Notes: generated by a model not told the origin, from the letters alone. DNA of 64,000 nt from an uncultured Mucilaginibacter sp. (GCA_903864275.1 CAIPFE010000034.1:1-64000), one strand, 5' to 3'; positions 8,725-17,346 are shown, counted from the first letter of the stretch. A program made the numbers and translations.

Positions 8725-9513
8725 TCAGGCATTCGCTAAAGCCCTGTCCAAATGTACATATCCTCCGTCGACATGAATCAATTGGCCGGTAGTATGGCTC
8801 GATCTTTCCGACAACAAAAAGGCCGCCATATTGGCTATTTCTTCGGCGGTCGTCATACGGTTGCCCAGGGGTATTTTGGCTTCAATTTCTTTTAGTTTTG
8901 CTTCGGGGTCGGGCAGTGTTTTTATCCAGTTTTCGTACAAAGGTGTCCAGCACTCGGCAACTACGATAGCATTAACCCTGATGCCATATTTAAGCAACTC
9001 AACAGCCCATTCGCGTGTTAAGGCGTTACGGCCGCCGTTCGCCGCCGCATAAGCCGAAGTGTTACCCTGGCCTGTATCCGCCGTTTTGGAGGTGATATTA
9101 AGTATGGCACCTTTTGATTTTTTTAGTTCTGGCAACGCATGATGCGCCATCAAATAATAATGCACCACATTTTTATGCAGGGATGCCATAAATTTCTCGT
9201 AGGTGCCGTTTTCAAGCCCTACCCCATCATTTACACCGGCGTTGTTTACCAGGCCGTCAATGCGCCCAAATTGCTTTATAATGTCCACTACTGCTTTTTG
9301 GCAGGCGGCAGGATCGGTTAATTCAGCAACCACGTGGGATGCCTGCCCGCCGGCAGCCTCGACCGCAAGCGCAACTTTAATGTTATCGACTTCACTTCTG
9401 CCAACAATTACAGGGATAGCGCCTTCCTTTGCCAGCACTTTTACTATGCCCTCGCCTATCCCTTTTGCGCCACCGGTTACTATAATTACTTTGTTTGTTA
9501 GTTGTAAATCCAT
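8725..9513 (-). CDS. SDR-family sugar dehydrogenase (L-fucose dehydrogenase-like)
   Basis: This 262-residue short-chain dehydrogenase has the Rossmann motif TGGAKGIG at about 13-20, NNAG at 90-93 and a catalytic-region Ser at 142. The active-site motif reads Y155-A-A-A-N159, so the usual YxxxK lysine is asparagine; the DNA supports this reading. The C-terminal GQLIHVDGGY is typical. Cluster context (fucose symporter, lactonase, FAH-family hydrolase) points to oxidation of L-fucose or a later pathway intermediate. Whether N159 is a family trait or a lesion cannot be settled here. Confidence 0.8.
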   Translation of the reverse strand: MDLQLTNKVIIVTGGAKGIGEGIVKVLAKEGAIPVIVGRSEVDNIKVALAVEAAGGQASHVVAELTDPAACQKAVVDIIKQFGRIDGLVNNAGVNDGVGLENGTYEKFMASLHKNVVHYYLMAHHALPELKKSKGAILNITSKTADTGQGNTSAYAAANGGRNALTREWAVELLKYGIRVNAIVVAECWTPLYENWIKTLPDPEAKLKEIEAKIPLGNRMTTAEEIANMAAFLLSERSSHTTGQLIHVDGGYVHLDRALANA

Positions 9514-9524
9514 GCTATTAATTT

Positions 9525-10802
9525 TTACTGAGCAGCCACTATCTCCACCTTTTTAACTTTCAAATTCTTAAAAGCGAAATAAAATATATACGCAAAGCAC
9601 ACAATCGGCACTAAATAGGCATATTGAATGCTCGTCATATCAGATACCTTGCCCATTATCGGCGGAATTATAGCGCCGCCGACAATCCCCATAATTACCA
9701 ATGATGATCCCAATTTTGTTTTCGATCCTAAGCCCCGGATGCTTAAAGAAAATATCGTAGGGAACATGATCGACATAAAAAACGCTACGCCTATCAAAGC
9801 AAACACCGAGAATTTGGCGTGAAGCGTAACGGCCAGTATGAGCAGCAATATATTTATTAAACAATAGGTGGCCAAAATTTTAACCGGGTTTACAAATTTC
9901 ATTAAAAAAGTACCACTGAACCTGCCCGTCATAAATCCGATCGCGGCGGCGGTAAGGAAAGCGGCGGCGGTTTTCTCGCCCATGCCTGCCACCCTTTCAG
10001 AGAATCGGATAAAAAAGCCCAATACGCCGGCCTGTGCGCCAACATAAAAAAATTCGGCCAATACGCCCGTCCTCAATTGTTTTCTCCCTAATAAGGCGAA
10101 TATTTTTTTATACAGCGGTTTGTGTTCATCATCGGCTGGTTCCAGGTCTTCTTCAATAATTTCGGGGAGTGGTTTCCTGAATATAAGTATGGCCACGGTA
10201 AGCACCACCAGCCCAATTACTAAGTAAGGTATTTGAACGGATGAAGCTTCTTTATTTAAGTAGGTGTTCAATTGATCAGCCGACATGCCCGCCTTTTGAG
10301 ATCCCGATAAGGTTTTACCTGATAAAATAAACACTCCGCCAATCAATGGCGCGATGCTGGCCGCCAGCCCATTAAAAGACTGGGAAAAGTTTATGCGGCG
10401 GGTAGCCGTTGCCGGATCACCCAAAACTGTGATGTAGGGATTGGCTGCAGTTTCTAAAAACGCCGCGCCCGAGAATAAAACAAACAAGGCCGATAGGAAA
10501 AATACGTAGCTCCTTACCGCTGCCGCAGGATAAAACAAAAAAGCTCCACAGGCAAAAAGTATCAGTCCCAAAAGTATCCCGCCCTTATAACCATACTTTT
10601 TCATAAACAAGGCCGCCGGGATGGGCAAAATAAAATAGGCCAGGTACGATGCCGAATCAACCAGCGAAGATTGAAGATCGGTAAGCTCGCAGGCCTTTTT
10701 TAAATGCGGGATCAATATGGGGTTAAGGTTTAAGGCAACCCCCCATAAAAAAAACAACGAGGTAATAAGCGCTATCGCGTAAAGATTTTTATTTTTAGCC
10801 AT
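9525..10802 (-). CDS. fucP: L-fucose:H+ symporter, major facilitator superfamily
   Basis: This is a 425-residue polytopic membrane protein with about 12 membrane segments and FucP-type motifs: FFLWGVALNLNPILIPHLKKA in the first segment, DSASYLAYFILPIPAALFM, GAAFLETAANPYITVLG and RINFSQSFNGLA. In characterised FucP an acidic residue in the second helix couples proton and sugar transport; D49 or a neighbouring acidic residue is a candidate. The gene lies 11 bases upstream of the SDR gene, so the two are probably cotranscribed. Family members also carry galactose, glucose or arabinose, so the substrate is probable but not proven. Confidence 0.88.
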   Translation of the reverse strand: MAKNKNLYAIALITSLFFLWGVALNLNPILIPHLKKACELTDLQSSLVDSASYLAYFILPIPAALFMKKYGYKGGILLGLILFACGAFLFYPAAAVRSYVFFLSALFVLFSGAAFLETAANPYITVLGDPATATRRINFSQSFNGLAASIAPLIGGVFILSGKTLSGSQKAGMSADQLNTYLNKEASSVQIPYLVIGLVVLTVAILIFRKPLPEIIEEDLEPADDEHKPLYKKIFALLGRKQLRTGVLAEFFYVGAQAGVLGFFIRFSERVAGMGEKTAAAFLTAAAIGFMTGRFSGTFLMKFVNPVKILATYCLINILLLILAVTLHAKFSVFALIGVAFFMSIMFPTIFSLSIRGLGSKTKLGSSLVIMGIVGGAIIPPIMGKVSDMTSIQYAYLVPIVCFAYIFYFAFKNLKVKKVEIVAAQ

Positions 10803-10854
10803 GAAACAGGTTTAAAACAGGTTATAATTTATATCGGGGATTTGTACTTTGCGT

Positions 10855-10888
10855 TCTCACCACTCACTTCTCACCATTCACCACTGAC
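10855..10888. repeat. family A stutter repeat, single arm
   Basis: A run of TCTCACCACTCACTTCTCAC-type words lies between fucP and the upstream lipoprotein gene. I find no good complementary arm in the same gap. Confidence 0.55.
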
Positions 10889-10896
10889 GAATATAA

Positions 10897-12129
10897 TTAT
10901 TTAAATGCAGCTTGTATATCCTGCAACGATATTCCCAATGTTTTTAATGCGATTTGGTTAAGCTCGGCCTTGTCCCCGGTAAAATGAAAAACGCTGTGCT
11001 TATGCGACAGCCCTTCATTTGGCTTTAAAAAAGCTGCCTGCGATACGCTTTCAATTTCATAAAACGGCCCCATTTGTGAACCGTTCGCCAGCGGGCCGTC
11101 GTTATAAGCATTTACTGCGTCACCAACAAAAGGGTCTTTATCTGTGCGCCATTCCTGGTTTAGATAGGTTGCTTTTGGGTTCATGTCAAACAGGGCAATG
11201 GTAAGCACATTGTTTTGAGCATCATAACTGCCTGCCATGGTTTTGGCGCGGTTAGGCGGCATACCCAGTTTTCCACGCGATTTGCCGTCGGCTTTAAATA
11301 AAAGTATACCGTTATTGTATTTTACCCTGTCGGGAGGTATCTGGCCAAAATAGTCGGTTGTGGCTACTTTGCCGGTGTCATTTTGGTTGTAGGGCACAAC
11401 AATAACGGTTTTTGGCGAGGGTGAAAACATATCCAAATTCCATAAACAAGGAGCACCGCTATTTTTGTCCCAGGCAAAAGGACTGGTATTGATGAGGGTA
11501 TTGGTGGTGCTAAAAGCAACCGGTTTCACTTTATCGTCAAAATTAATACCCAGCATTTTTTTCATGTCGGCAGGTTCTAATATCTCAATATCGCGCACTA
11601 CAGCCAATGTGAATATAACGCCCAGGTAGTTCAAAACTCTTGTCGACTTGCTTAACGATGCTTTTTTATCCGAGCTTGATGTCAGTTTCCAGCTTTCAAA
11701 ATCAAAAGCTGCGGGCGTATGCCAGTAATCAAATACCATTTTGGTGGCAGGCCTAAAAAACAAGGCAAATTTGCCACCTTCAGGCCCAAGCCATAAACGG
11801 TCCTCGCCGCCATAGGCGTTCATGTGCGCGTCTAACGAGGTGGCCGCAAATGTTTTGTAATTTATCCAGCCAAAACTCTTTCCATTGGCGCCATCTGCCG
11901 TTGACGTAAATACCTTTGCCTGGTATTTCGGCGAAATGATGATCTCCCCGCTTCCATCCTTGCTGTTGAGCACAATAACGCTGTCTTTTTGCTTTAAAAA
12001 ATCAAGATCGTACCCAAAAGTGCCTTTAGCGTACTGGCTCTCAAAGACTTTAGCCTTTGGAGGTTCAGTTTGGCAGGAGTTCAGGATGATAGTTATTAAT
12101 AAAATAGGTAAAAAATTAATGGCCTTCAT
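10897..12129 (-). CDS. DUF6786-like lipoprotein of the fucose cluster
   Basis: This 410-residue protein starts with a lipoprotein signal ([10 protein letters not shown], lipid cysteine at residue 19). The body is beta-rich, with a [12 protein letters not shown] motif and FFRP, resembling what I know as DUF6786, a domain that may adopt a sugar-mutarotase-like beta-sandwich. That assignment is from memory and moderate. Its start overlaps the stop of the upstream FAH-family gene by four bases (ATGA), so the two are translationally coupled. A role in handling the sugar at the cell envelope, such as epimerisation or binding, is inference from context. Confidence 0.7.
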   Translation of the reverse strand: MKAINFLPILLITIILNSCQTEPPKAKVFESQYAKGTFGYDLDFLKQKDSVIVLNSKDGSGEIIISPKYQAKVFTSTADGANGKSFGWINYKTFAATSLDAHMNAYGGEDRLWLGPEGGKFALFFRPATKMVFDYWHTPAAFDFESWKLTSSSDKKASLSKSTRVLNYLGVIFTLAVVRDIEILEPADMKKMLGINFDDKVKPVAFSTTNTLINTSPFAWDKNSGAPCLWNLDMFSPSPKTVIVVPYNQNDTGKVATTDYFGQIPPDRVKYNNGILLFKADGKSRGKLGMPPNRAKTMAGSYDAQNNVLTIALFDMNPKATYLNQEWRTDKDPFVGDAVNAYNDGPLANGSQMGPFYEIESVSQAAFLKPNEGLSHKHSVFHFTGDKAELNQIALKTLGISLQDIQAAFK

Positions 12130-12992
12130 ATAAGTTTATGTTTGGGGTTAGTGCCAATAGTATTTATAAGTGTGCCGATACCGTCGATGCTGATCTCCAC
12201 CACATCGTCCTCCTGCAAAGTAAAATCAGACGAAGGCACCAGGCAGGTACCGGTCATCAGGAAACAGCCATGGGGAAAATCGCACTCGCTGAATAAATAA
12301 CGGGTTAGCTCATCAAATGAACGTTTTATTTGCGATACTTTGGTGAAATCTTCATAAGCTTTAACGTCTCCCCGCCTGATGATCATTTTTATGCCCGTTT
12401 CCTTGCTGATCGGTTTTGAGACAACATACAGGCATGGACCCAGTGCCGCGCTTTTTTCGTATATTTTGGCCTGCGGCAGGTACAAAGCATTTTCGCCCTC
12501 AATGCTCCTTGAGCTCATATCATTGCCGATGGTATAGCCCTGGATATTTCCGTTTGAATTGATGAATAAAGTAAGCTCAGGTTCAGGCACATTCCACGAA
12601 GAATCTTTACGAATAAAAACATGTTGTTTGTGCCCCGAAACCCTTGATGGCATCGCTTTAAAGAATAATTCAGGGCGTTCGGCATCATATACCCTGTCGT
12701 ACAGGCTGGCAGCGCCGGTGCTCTGCGATTCTTCCATCCGGGCATCGCGGCTTTTTAAATAGGTAACGCCGGCCGCCCAAACTTCCTGCTGCCCTATAGG
12801 CGGCAGAATAGCATTATCGGCAAGGAATTTGGCTTGATCTCCCGCAGTTATTTGGTGGGTGGTTTTGGTCTTTGAAGCTAAATATCCTTCCAGGTCATCC
12901 CTGTTGACCAGAATATCCCAGGGTTCGTCTACAATAAAAAAGGCCTCATTATGCTCCAGCAGGATCCCGCTTTTGGAGTTGTATAATTTCAT
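12126..12992 (-). CDS. fumarylacetoacetate hydrolase family protein
   Basis: This 288-residue cytoplasmic enzyme belongs to the FAH superfamily, with [37 protein letters not shown] and late TGTCLVP motifs that carry the metal-binding acidic residues. The frame can be extended two codons to a TTG at 12998, but the ATG at 12992 is preferred. In non-phosphorylated L-fucose and L-rhamnose pathways, FAH-type enzymes split 2,4-diketo-3-deoxy acids into pyruvate and a two- or three-carbon acid. It is the first gene of the leftward cluster. No fuconate dehydratase is visible nearby, so the pathway is not complete in this window. Confidence 0.8.
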   Translation of the reverse strand: MKLYNSKSGILLEHNEAFFIVDEPWDILVNRDDLEGYLASKTKTTHQITAGDQAKFLADNAILPPIGQQEVWAAGVTYLKSRDARMEESQSTGAASLYDRVYDAERPELFFKAMPSRVSGHKQHVFIRKDSSWNVPEPELTLFINSNGNIQGYTIGNDMSSRSIEGENALYLPQAKIYEKSAALGPCLYVVSKPISKETGIKMIIRRGDVKAYEDFTKVSQIKRSFDELTRYLFSECDFPHGCFLMTGTCLVPSSDFTLQEDDVVEISIDGIGTLINTIGTNPKHKLI

Positions 12993-13024
12993 GACCAATT
13001 TTAAAGAAAATTTCTGTTAAAAGC

Positions 13025-13063
13025 GACCGGGATTAAGCAGATTTATGGATTCGCAGGATTTTT
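13025..13063. repeat. family F element, single arm
   Basis: GACCGGGATTAAGCAGATTT and following bases match the F-family arm that flanks the GxxExxY gene at 32.8-33.4 kb. No second arm is apparent here. Confidence 0.55.
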
Positions 13064-13073
13064 TAAGAAAAAG

Positions 13074-13108
13074 AGAAAGCCCGCAGAGGACATTCCACAG
13101 GCTTTTTC
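13074..13108 (-). terminator. putative terminator of the DUF6249 gene
   Basis: On the minus strand GAAAAAGCCTGTGG pairs with CTGCGGGCTTTCTC, followed by TTTTTC. It lies 38 bases beyond the stop of the DUF6249 gene. The stem has some mismatch. Confidence 0.45.
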
Positions 13109-13145
13109 AGGTAACTACTCACCCAATCAACTTAATAAAACCTAA

Positions 13146-13505
13146 TCAACCTTTTCTATTTATATTTCTTGCAATAAAGTAGTACACTAAAAAACCAAGC
13201 GCTAAGCAAACGATCTCAATTCCAAACGGAAGCGGGGATTCGTGGTAATCATAATGGCGGTCAAGATCGTAGTTATGCGGCAGGTAATCTATAATTATTA
13301 AACCAATACCACCAAATAATAAAATGATACCCCATTTTAAAGTGTCCAGTTTAAAACCTGAGTTTTCCTGGCTCAAAATTTTAATGGAGTTTTCATCTAC
13401 GTGTCCATCTTTTATCATCCGCATTTTTATACGATGATTTAAAATTGAAATAATGATAACTACTATTGCTAACGCAAGTCCCAGGCATGCGATTAAAGCA
13501 TTCAT
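13146..13505 (-). CDS. small DUF6249-like membrane protein
   Basis: This 119-residue protein has membrane segments at about 4-24 (ALIACLGLALAIVVIIISI), 60-76 (GIILLFGGIGLIIIDYL) and 94-112 (IEIVCLALGFLVYYFIA). The loop after the first segment is basic, and ISILNHRIKMRMIKDG is a pattern common in this Bacteroidota family. It is divergent from the ECF sigma factor gene. Such small membrane proteins often sit beside ECF sigma operons and may be part of that regulon; this is inference. Confidence 0.75.
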   Translation of the reverse strand: MNALIACLGLALAIVVIIISILNHRIKMRMIKDGHVDENSIKILSQENSGFKLDTLKWGIILLFGGIGLIIIDYLPHNYDLDRHYDYHESPLPFGIEIVCLALGFLVYYFIARNINRKG

Positions 13506-13565
13506 ATTTTTATGTTTTTAAATGATTTGCTACATTAGACAGGAAAGGTGTTTTAAATGTTGCAG

Positions 13566-13680
13566 GTAGGTTATAGCGGTTGTAAAAGTTGTAAAGGTTA
13601 TAAAAGTTGAAGCTCTTTTATAACCCTTGCAACCACTACAACTTTTCAACCCTTACAACTCATTGCAACTTTTCACAACC
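13566..13680. repeat. stutter palindrome (family D), copy 1
   Basis: The left arm is built of GGTTGTAAAAGTTGTAAAGG words and the right arm of CAACCACTACAACTTTTCAA words, forming an imperfect hairpin across the divergent gap between the DUF6249 gene and the sigma factor gene. Related copies lie at 31561-31645 and 58587-58700. The long open frame of the sigma gene runs into this repeat, which argues against a start before 13702. Confidence 0.75.
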
Positions 13681-13701
13681 AAACATTGTCTAATCGCCCG
13701 C

Positions 13702-14253
13702 ATGCAGAATGAAGAGGAAATAATTTCCCGCATCGTAAATGGTGATGTAACGGCTTTCAAAATATTGGTGAAACAATATGAAAAGCTGGTGACGTATATG
13801 GTTAGCAGGCTGGTGCAAAACAAAGAAGATACACAGGATATCTGCCAGGAGGTATTTATAAAAGTTTACAGGCATCTCGGCAGCTTTAAATTCCAATCAA
13901 AACTATCCACGTGGATAGCACAAATTGCTTACGGAACTGCTATTAACCACCTGAAAAAAGTATCCGGGAAAAGGAACCTTACAGATGACATTGCCGATTT
14001 TGAAAACTACCATAAAACAACGGAAGATCCTGAGACTATCCTGGCCAAAAAAAATAACACCGCATTTATACAGCAACAAATTGAAAAATTACCTGTTCAT
14101 TACAGGACTGTGCTAACGTTATACCATTTGAACGAGTTTTCCTATCTTGAAATTGAAGAGATAACAGGCATGCCTGAAGGCACGGTAAAAAATTATTTAT
14201 TCAGGGCCAGGAAATTATTGAAAGAAAAACTGGAAATTTATATAAAATATTAA
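13702..14253 (+). CDS. ECF-family RNA polymerase sigma factor
   Basis: From the ATG at 13702 the protein is 183 residues, normal for ECF sigma factors. Region 2 is visible as DTQDICQEVFIKVYRHLGSF followed by LSTWIAQIAYGTAINHLKK, and region 4 as LPVHYRTVLTLYHLNEFSYLEI...MPEGTVKNYLFRARKLLKEKL, the promoter -35-binding helix-turn-helix. The frame extends upstream only through a TTG inside an intergenic repeat, so the longer start is rejected. It overlaps the next gene by one base (TAATG), so the partner is probably a regulator of this sigma factor. The target genes are unknown. Confidence 0.92.
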   Translation: MQNEEEIISRIVNGDVTAFKILVKQYEKLVTYMVSRLVQNKEDTQDICQEVFIKVYRHLGSFKFQSKLSTWIAQIAYGTAINHLKKVSGKRNLTDDIADFENYHKTTEDPETILAKKNNTAFIQQQIEKLPVHYRTVLTLYHLNEFSYLEIEEITGMPEGTVKNYLFRARKLLKEKLEIYIKY

Positions 14254-14666
14254 TGATGAAAGCGCCGAGCGACGAAGAGATACAGCAACTGCTGGAGCAA
14301 CAATTAAAGGAAGGTGGATTGCACGAATTACCCGGCAGCGATGAGGATAGCACCCTTTACCGGTTGTTATTTACCGCCTTGGCCGCTGAACCGGAAGTTT
14401 CACGACATAGTGATCTTGCAAAAGCGGTTGTGAAACAGATAAAAACCAGGGAGCAAAAAGCTGAATCTTTGCGGTATGGTGTCATCATTGCCACAGTGCT
14501 TGTGACAGGTGTTATAGGCGCATATTTTTCAATAAGTTATGTAAGCCCGGCTATTGTAGGGCCAGCATTGAATTTTATATTAGCCTATAAATGGATATTT
14601 GCCTTTATCATTCTTTGTTTCGGACTTATTCAAATTGCGGATAAGAAATTGGTCGTTGGTCATTAG
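14253..14666 (+). CDS. sigma-factor operon membrane protein, possible anti-sigma
   Basis: This 137-residue protein is translationally coupled to the ECF sigma gene. The N-terminal 70 residues are acidic and helical (DEEIQQLLEQQLKEGGLHEL). Two membrane segments follow at about 74-95 and 104-123. It has no zinc-binding HxxxCxxC motif of the ZAS anti-sigma type. Coupling and topology suggest it holds the sigma factor at the membrane, but no recognised domain confirms this. Confidence 0.72.
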   Translation: MMKAPSDEEIQQLLEQQLKEGGLHELPGSDEDSTLYRLLFTALAAEPEVSRHSDLAKAVVKQIKTREQKAESLRYGVIIATVLVTGVIGAYFSISYVSPAIVGPALNFILAYKWIFAFIILCFGLIQIADKKLVVGH

Positions 14667-14790
14667 TCATTGACCATTGGTCTTTAGGTGATTGACCAAT
14701 TATTCCCAAAACTTTTTCTTTCGGACTTTTCCGACTTCCGGACTTTCTAACTAATCTCTAATCTCCAGCCTCTAATCACTAACCCCCCCT
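14650..14790. repeat. mixed stutter repeats (family B-like and M)
   Basis: The stretch 14650-14698 contains TTGGTCGTTGGTCATTAGTC and a complementary TGATTGACCAAT, and 14710-14760 contains TTTCGGACTTTTCCGACTTC-type words followed by CTAATCTCTAATC words. The second set matches words at 39595-39634, 59750-59785 and 61638-61690. It fills most of the 223-base gap before the phosphoesterase gene. Confidence 0.55.
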
Positions 14791-14889
14791 TTATCACGCA
14801 TTTCCCCTGCTTCATGTAAAATATTTACCTGTGAGCAGGCATTTCCATTTCTTCGTACCATAATTAATCGGGGCATTAAACAAAAAATT

Positions 14890-15891
14890 ATGGAAAACGA
14901 AAAGAAAGACAATTTTATCCATAGCGATAGCAACCAGGATGGCATCGACCGCAGGGGTTTCCTGGAATGTATGGCATGGGCCGGCACGGGGGTGATCTGG
15001 ATGATGACGGGCGGTATATTGAAATCGTATGGCATGAGCCAGGTGATCGACAAGACCACAGGCGGTATTAAAAAAGGGCTCATCATGCCCAAATCTGATT
15101 TCAGCTTTGTGCAGATCAGCGACAGTCATATCGGCTTTAATAAAGCTGCTAATCCTGATGTAACCGGCACATTGCAGTCCGCTATTGCAAAGATCAACGC
15201 GATGCCAGCTGCACCCAAGTTCATCCTGCACACCGGCGACCTTTCGCACCTGGCGCAGGCCGATCAATTTGACACCCTGGACCAATCAATGAAGGCTACA
15301 AACAAGCAGGTATTTTATGTTCCGGGAGAGCATGACCTTACGGATAACGGCAAATTATACCTCGAGCGTTATGGCAAAGGCACCAAAGGCAGCGGCTGGT
15401 ATAGTTTTGATTCAAACGGCGTACATTTTATTGGCCTGGTGAACGCTCTGGTCCAGGTTGACGGCGGCATGGGAACACTCGGCGACGAACAATTAAAGTG
15501 GCTTGCTGACGACCTGCGCGGACTTTCAAACAGCACGCCAATTGTAGTATTTGCGCATATCCCGCTCTGGGCCGTTTACCCGCAATGGGGCTGGGGAACA
15601 AAGGACAGCGAACAGGCCTTATCGCTTTTAAGGCGCTTTGGATCGGTATCTGTACTAAACGGGCACATCCACCAAACCATTCAAAAAGTGGAGGGCAATA
15701 TTACTTTTCATACCGCAATGTCGACCGCATTTCCGCAGCCAGCGCCGGGCAGTGCGCCATCCCCCGGGCCAATGAAAGTCCCAGCTGAAAAACTGCGCAG
15801 CGTACTGGGTTTAACCGAGGTTAATTATGTGGAGCATAACCATACATTAGCCGTTACGGATAGCCCTTTAATGGAAGCGACGGCTCAATAA
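14890..15891 (+). CDS. Tat-exported calcineurin-like metallophosphoesterase
   Basis: This 333-residue protein carries a twin-arginine signal: D-R21-R22-G-F-L, followed by a hydrophobic segment at 27-44. Metal-site motifs are in order: ISDSHIG (D78, H80), HTGDLSH, GEHD (usually GNHD), FAHIPL and NGHIHQ. These are the five blocks of calcineurin-like phosphoesterases. Export folded with bound metal fits the Tat signal. The gene starts a rightward group with YceI and a dihaem cytochrome c, though the gaps of about 170 bases between them are filled by repeats. Substrate unknown. Confidence 0.87.
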   Translation: MENEKKDNFIHSDSNQDGIDRRGFLECMAWAGTGVIWMMTGGILKSYGMSQVIDKTTGGIKKGLIMPKSDFSFVQISDSHIGFNKAANPDVTGTLQSAIAKINAMPAAPKFILHTGDLSHLAQADQFDTLDQSMKATNKQVFYVPGEHDLTDNGKLYLERYGKGTKGSGWYSFDSNGVHFIGLVNALVQVDGGMGTLGDEQLKWLADDLRGLSNSTPIVVFAHIPLWAVYPQWGWGTKDSEQALSLLRRFGSVSVLNGHIHQTIQKVEGNITFHTAMSTAFPQPAPGSAPSPGPMKVPAEKLRSVLGLTEVNYVEHNHTLAVTDSPLMEATAQ

Positions 15892-15986
15892 ATTAATCCA
15901 ATCTTTCAAATCCCTAAACGCAAGGGGCAGCACTAAAGAGGTGCCATATCCCCTACGATAAAAATCTTTGTGCCCTTTGTGAATTT

Positions 15987-16030
15987 CTTTGTGACCTCCG
16001 TGGTAAAAATTAACCACGAAGGTCACAAAG
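15987..16030. repeat. hairpin repeat (family J)
   Basis: CTTTGTGACCTCCGTGGT at 15987-16004 pairs with ACCACGAAGGTCACAAAG at 16013-16030 with one mismatch. Flanking GTGCCCTTTGTG and GGCACTAAGTTCACGGAG words extend the symmetry. It lies between the phosphoesterase and yceI-like genes. Confidence 0.75.
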
Positions 16031-16064
16031 CAGGCACTAAGTTCACGGAGAATAAATATTACTC

Positions 16065-16604
16065 ATGAAAAAAATCACATTATTTATACTAACTGCCTTG
16101 ATATCAGGCAGTGTTTTAGCCCAGTACAAACCGACAGACCAGGGCTCCTCGTTAAATTTCACTATTAAAAACTTTGGAATTGAAACCGGCGGTAAGTTTA
16201 CCGGATTGCAGGGTGATATTGCGTTTGATCCGGCGAATCCTGCTGCATCTAATTTCGATGTGAGCATTGACGCCGCATCTGTAAATACTGATAATGGCTT
16301 AAGGGACGGCCACCTCCGCGGCGAATCGTATTTTGATGTAAAAAACTACCCCAGGATACATTTTGTATCAAGCAAAGTATCCGCTGATAGAAACGGCGCA
16401 TTTGTAGTCACAGGAAACCTTACCATTAAAAAACAAACCAGGGTTATTTCGTTCCCTTTTTCGGCAACAGCATCAAACGACGGCTACCTGTTTAAGGGAA
16501 TATTTAAAATAAACCGGAAAGACTATGACGTGGGCGGCACCAGCACAATTTCGAATGAACTTGAGGTATCGTTAAATATACTCACTAAAAAGAACCAACT
16601 ATAA
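16065..16604 (+). CDS. YceI family periplasmic lipid-binding protein
   Basis: This 179-residue protein has a signal peptide ending at VLAQ (residue 19) and the YceI beta-barrel pattern: SSLNFTIKNFGIETGGKFTGLQGDIAFDP, DVSIDAASVNTDNGLRDGHLRGESYFDVKNYPRIHFVSSKV, and GNLTIKKQTRVISFPF. Length is normal for the family. YceI proteins bind isoprenoid or other amphiphilic molecules in a long hydrophobic channel and often sit beside cytochromes. Here it is between an exported phosphoesterase and a cytochrome c. Ligand unknown. Confidence 0.9.
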   Translation: MKKITLFILTALISGSVLAQYKPTDQGSSLNFTIKNFGIETGGKFTGLQGDIAFDPANPAASNFDVSIDAASVNTDNGLRDGHLRGESYFDVKNYPRIHFVSSKVSADRNGAFVVTGNLTIKKQTRVISFPFSATASNDGYLFKGIFKINRKDYDVGGTSTISNELEVSLNILTKKNQL

Positions 16605-16616
16605 CCCCTATGATAA

Positions 16617-16750
16617 ATGCTTCGTCGGCAGCGCCCGGCCGGTAAGAATAACCCGGAAAGTTCGTTACCTCCATCCCGAATAGTTCTTTGTGAGCTTTTC
16701 ATTTCCAGTCATGAGGATGTTATTCTACCGGCCTGGTGCTCCTGCGAAGT
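16617..16750. repeat. 134-bp imperfect palindrome (family N)
   Basis: The outer word ATGCTTCGTCGGCAGC pairs with GCTCCTGCGAAGT and the inner GGCCGGTAAGAATAAC pairs with GTTATTCTACCGGCC. It fills almost the whole gap between the yceI-like and cytochrome genes. No second copy was found in the window. Confidence 0.65.
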
Positions 16751-16774
16751 AAAACAAAATATTAGCACAAAATC

Positions 16775-17182
16775 ATGAAGATCAACCGTAAATTTTCAAT
16801 CATATTAGCGCTGGCTGCAACGGTAACAGTTATGGCCAGCGCTACAATTTCGAAACCCGCCGATGCGCCGCAATATGTAAACCTGAAGGTGCTGCCAAAA
16901 AACATCAGCTCAAACGACCTCCAAAAAATTATGGTGGATGATTTTGAAGACGGCCTGGGTGTAGCCTGTAATTTTTGCCATGCGGCAGATAAAACCACCG
17001 GCCAGGTTGATTTCGCCAGCGATGCCAAACCCGAAAAGGAAATTGCCCGCCAAATGATGCGTACCACTATGGGCATCAACAAAAAATATTTCAAAATAAA
17101 GCACCCGATGATCGGCACGGATGGGCTTGTGGTAACGTGCAATACCTGCCATAACGGGGTAGCATTTCCGGACGTTCATTAG
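16775..17182 (+). CDS. secreted dihaem c-type cytochrome
   Basis: This 135-residue protein has an N-terminal signal (IILALAATVTVMASA) and two haem c sites: C65-N-F-C68-H69 and C122-N-T-C125-H126. Spacing and the surrounding VACNFCHA...VTCNTCHNG pattern resemble the photosynthetic reaction-centre cytochrome c subunit family, members of which occur in non-photosynthetic Bacteroidota. It should act in periplasmic electron transfer. The stop codon TAG lies inside the TTCATTAG stutter repeat that follows. Confidence 0.87.
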   Translation: MKINRKFSIILALAATVTVMASATISKPADAPQYVNLKVLPKNISSNDLQKIMVDDFEDGLGVACNFCHAADKTTGQVDFASDAKPEKEIARQMMRTTMGINKKYFKIKHPMIGTDGLVVTCNTCHNGVAFPDVH

Positions 17183-17346
17183 TTCACTGGTTCATTAGTT
17201 CATTAGTTCATTAGTTCATTAGTCTGCTTCATTAGTTATGTCCGACATCCCCTTGACAGATATGCGCCCCACTGATAAACCAGTGACCTAACGAACTTGC
17301 CTCTGCGCCCTGACCAATGAACTAATGAACCAGTGAACTAATGAAC
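17176..17346. repeat. stutter palindrome (family B)
   Basis: The left arm (17176-17232) repeats TTCATTAG four or more times and the right arm (17313-17346) reads CAATGAACTAATGAACCAGT and on, its complement. It separates the convergent cytochrome and response-regulator genes. The left arm supplies the cytochrome stop codon and the right arm ends at the response-regulator stop. A related single arm is at 42471-42506. Confidence 0.8.

Noticed and set aside
13627..13701. Longer start of the ECF sigma factor
   Set aside because: The extension starts with TTG and is translated from the family D repeat, so the ATG at 13702 is used.
17176..17346. Possible CRISPR array from tandem TTCATTAG units
   Set aside because: Units are 7-9 nt without spacers, arranged as two complementary arms, and no cas genes are present.
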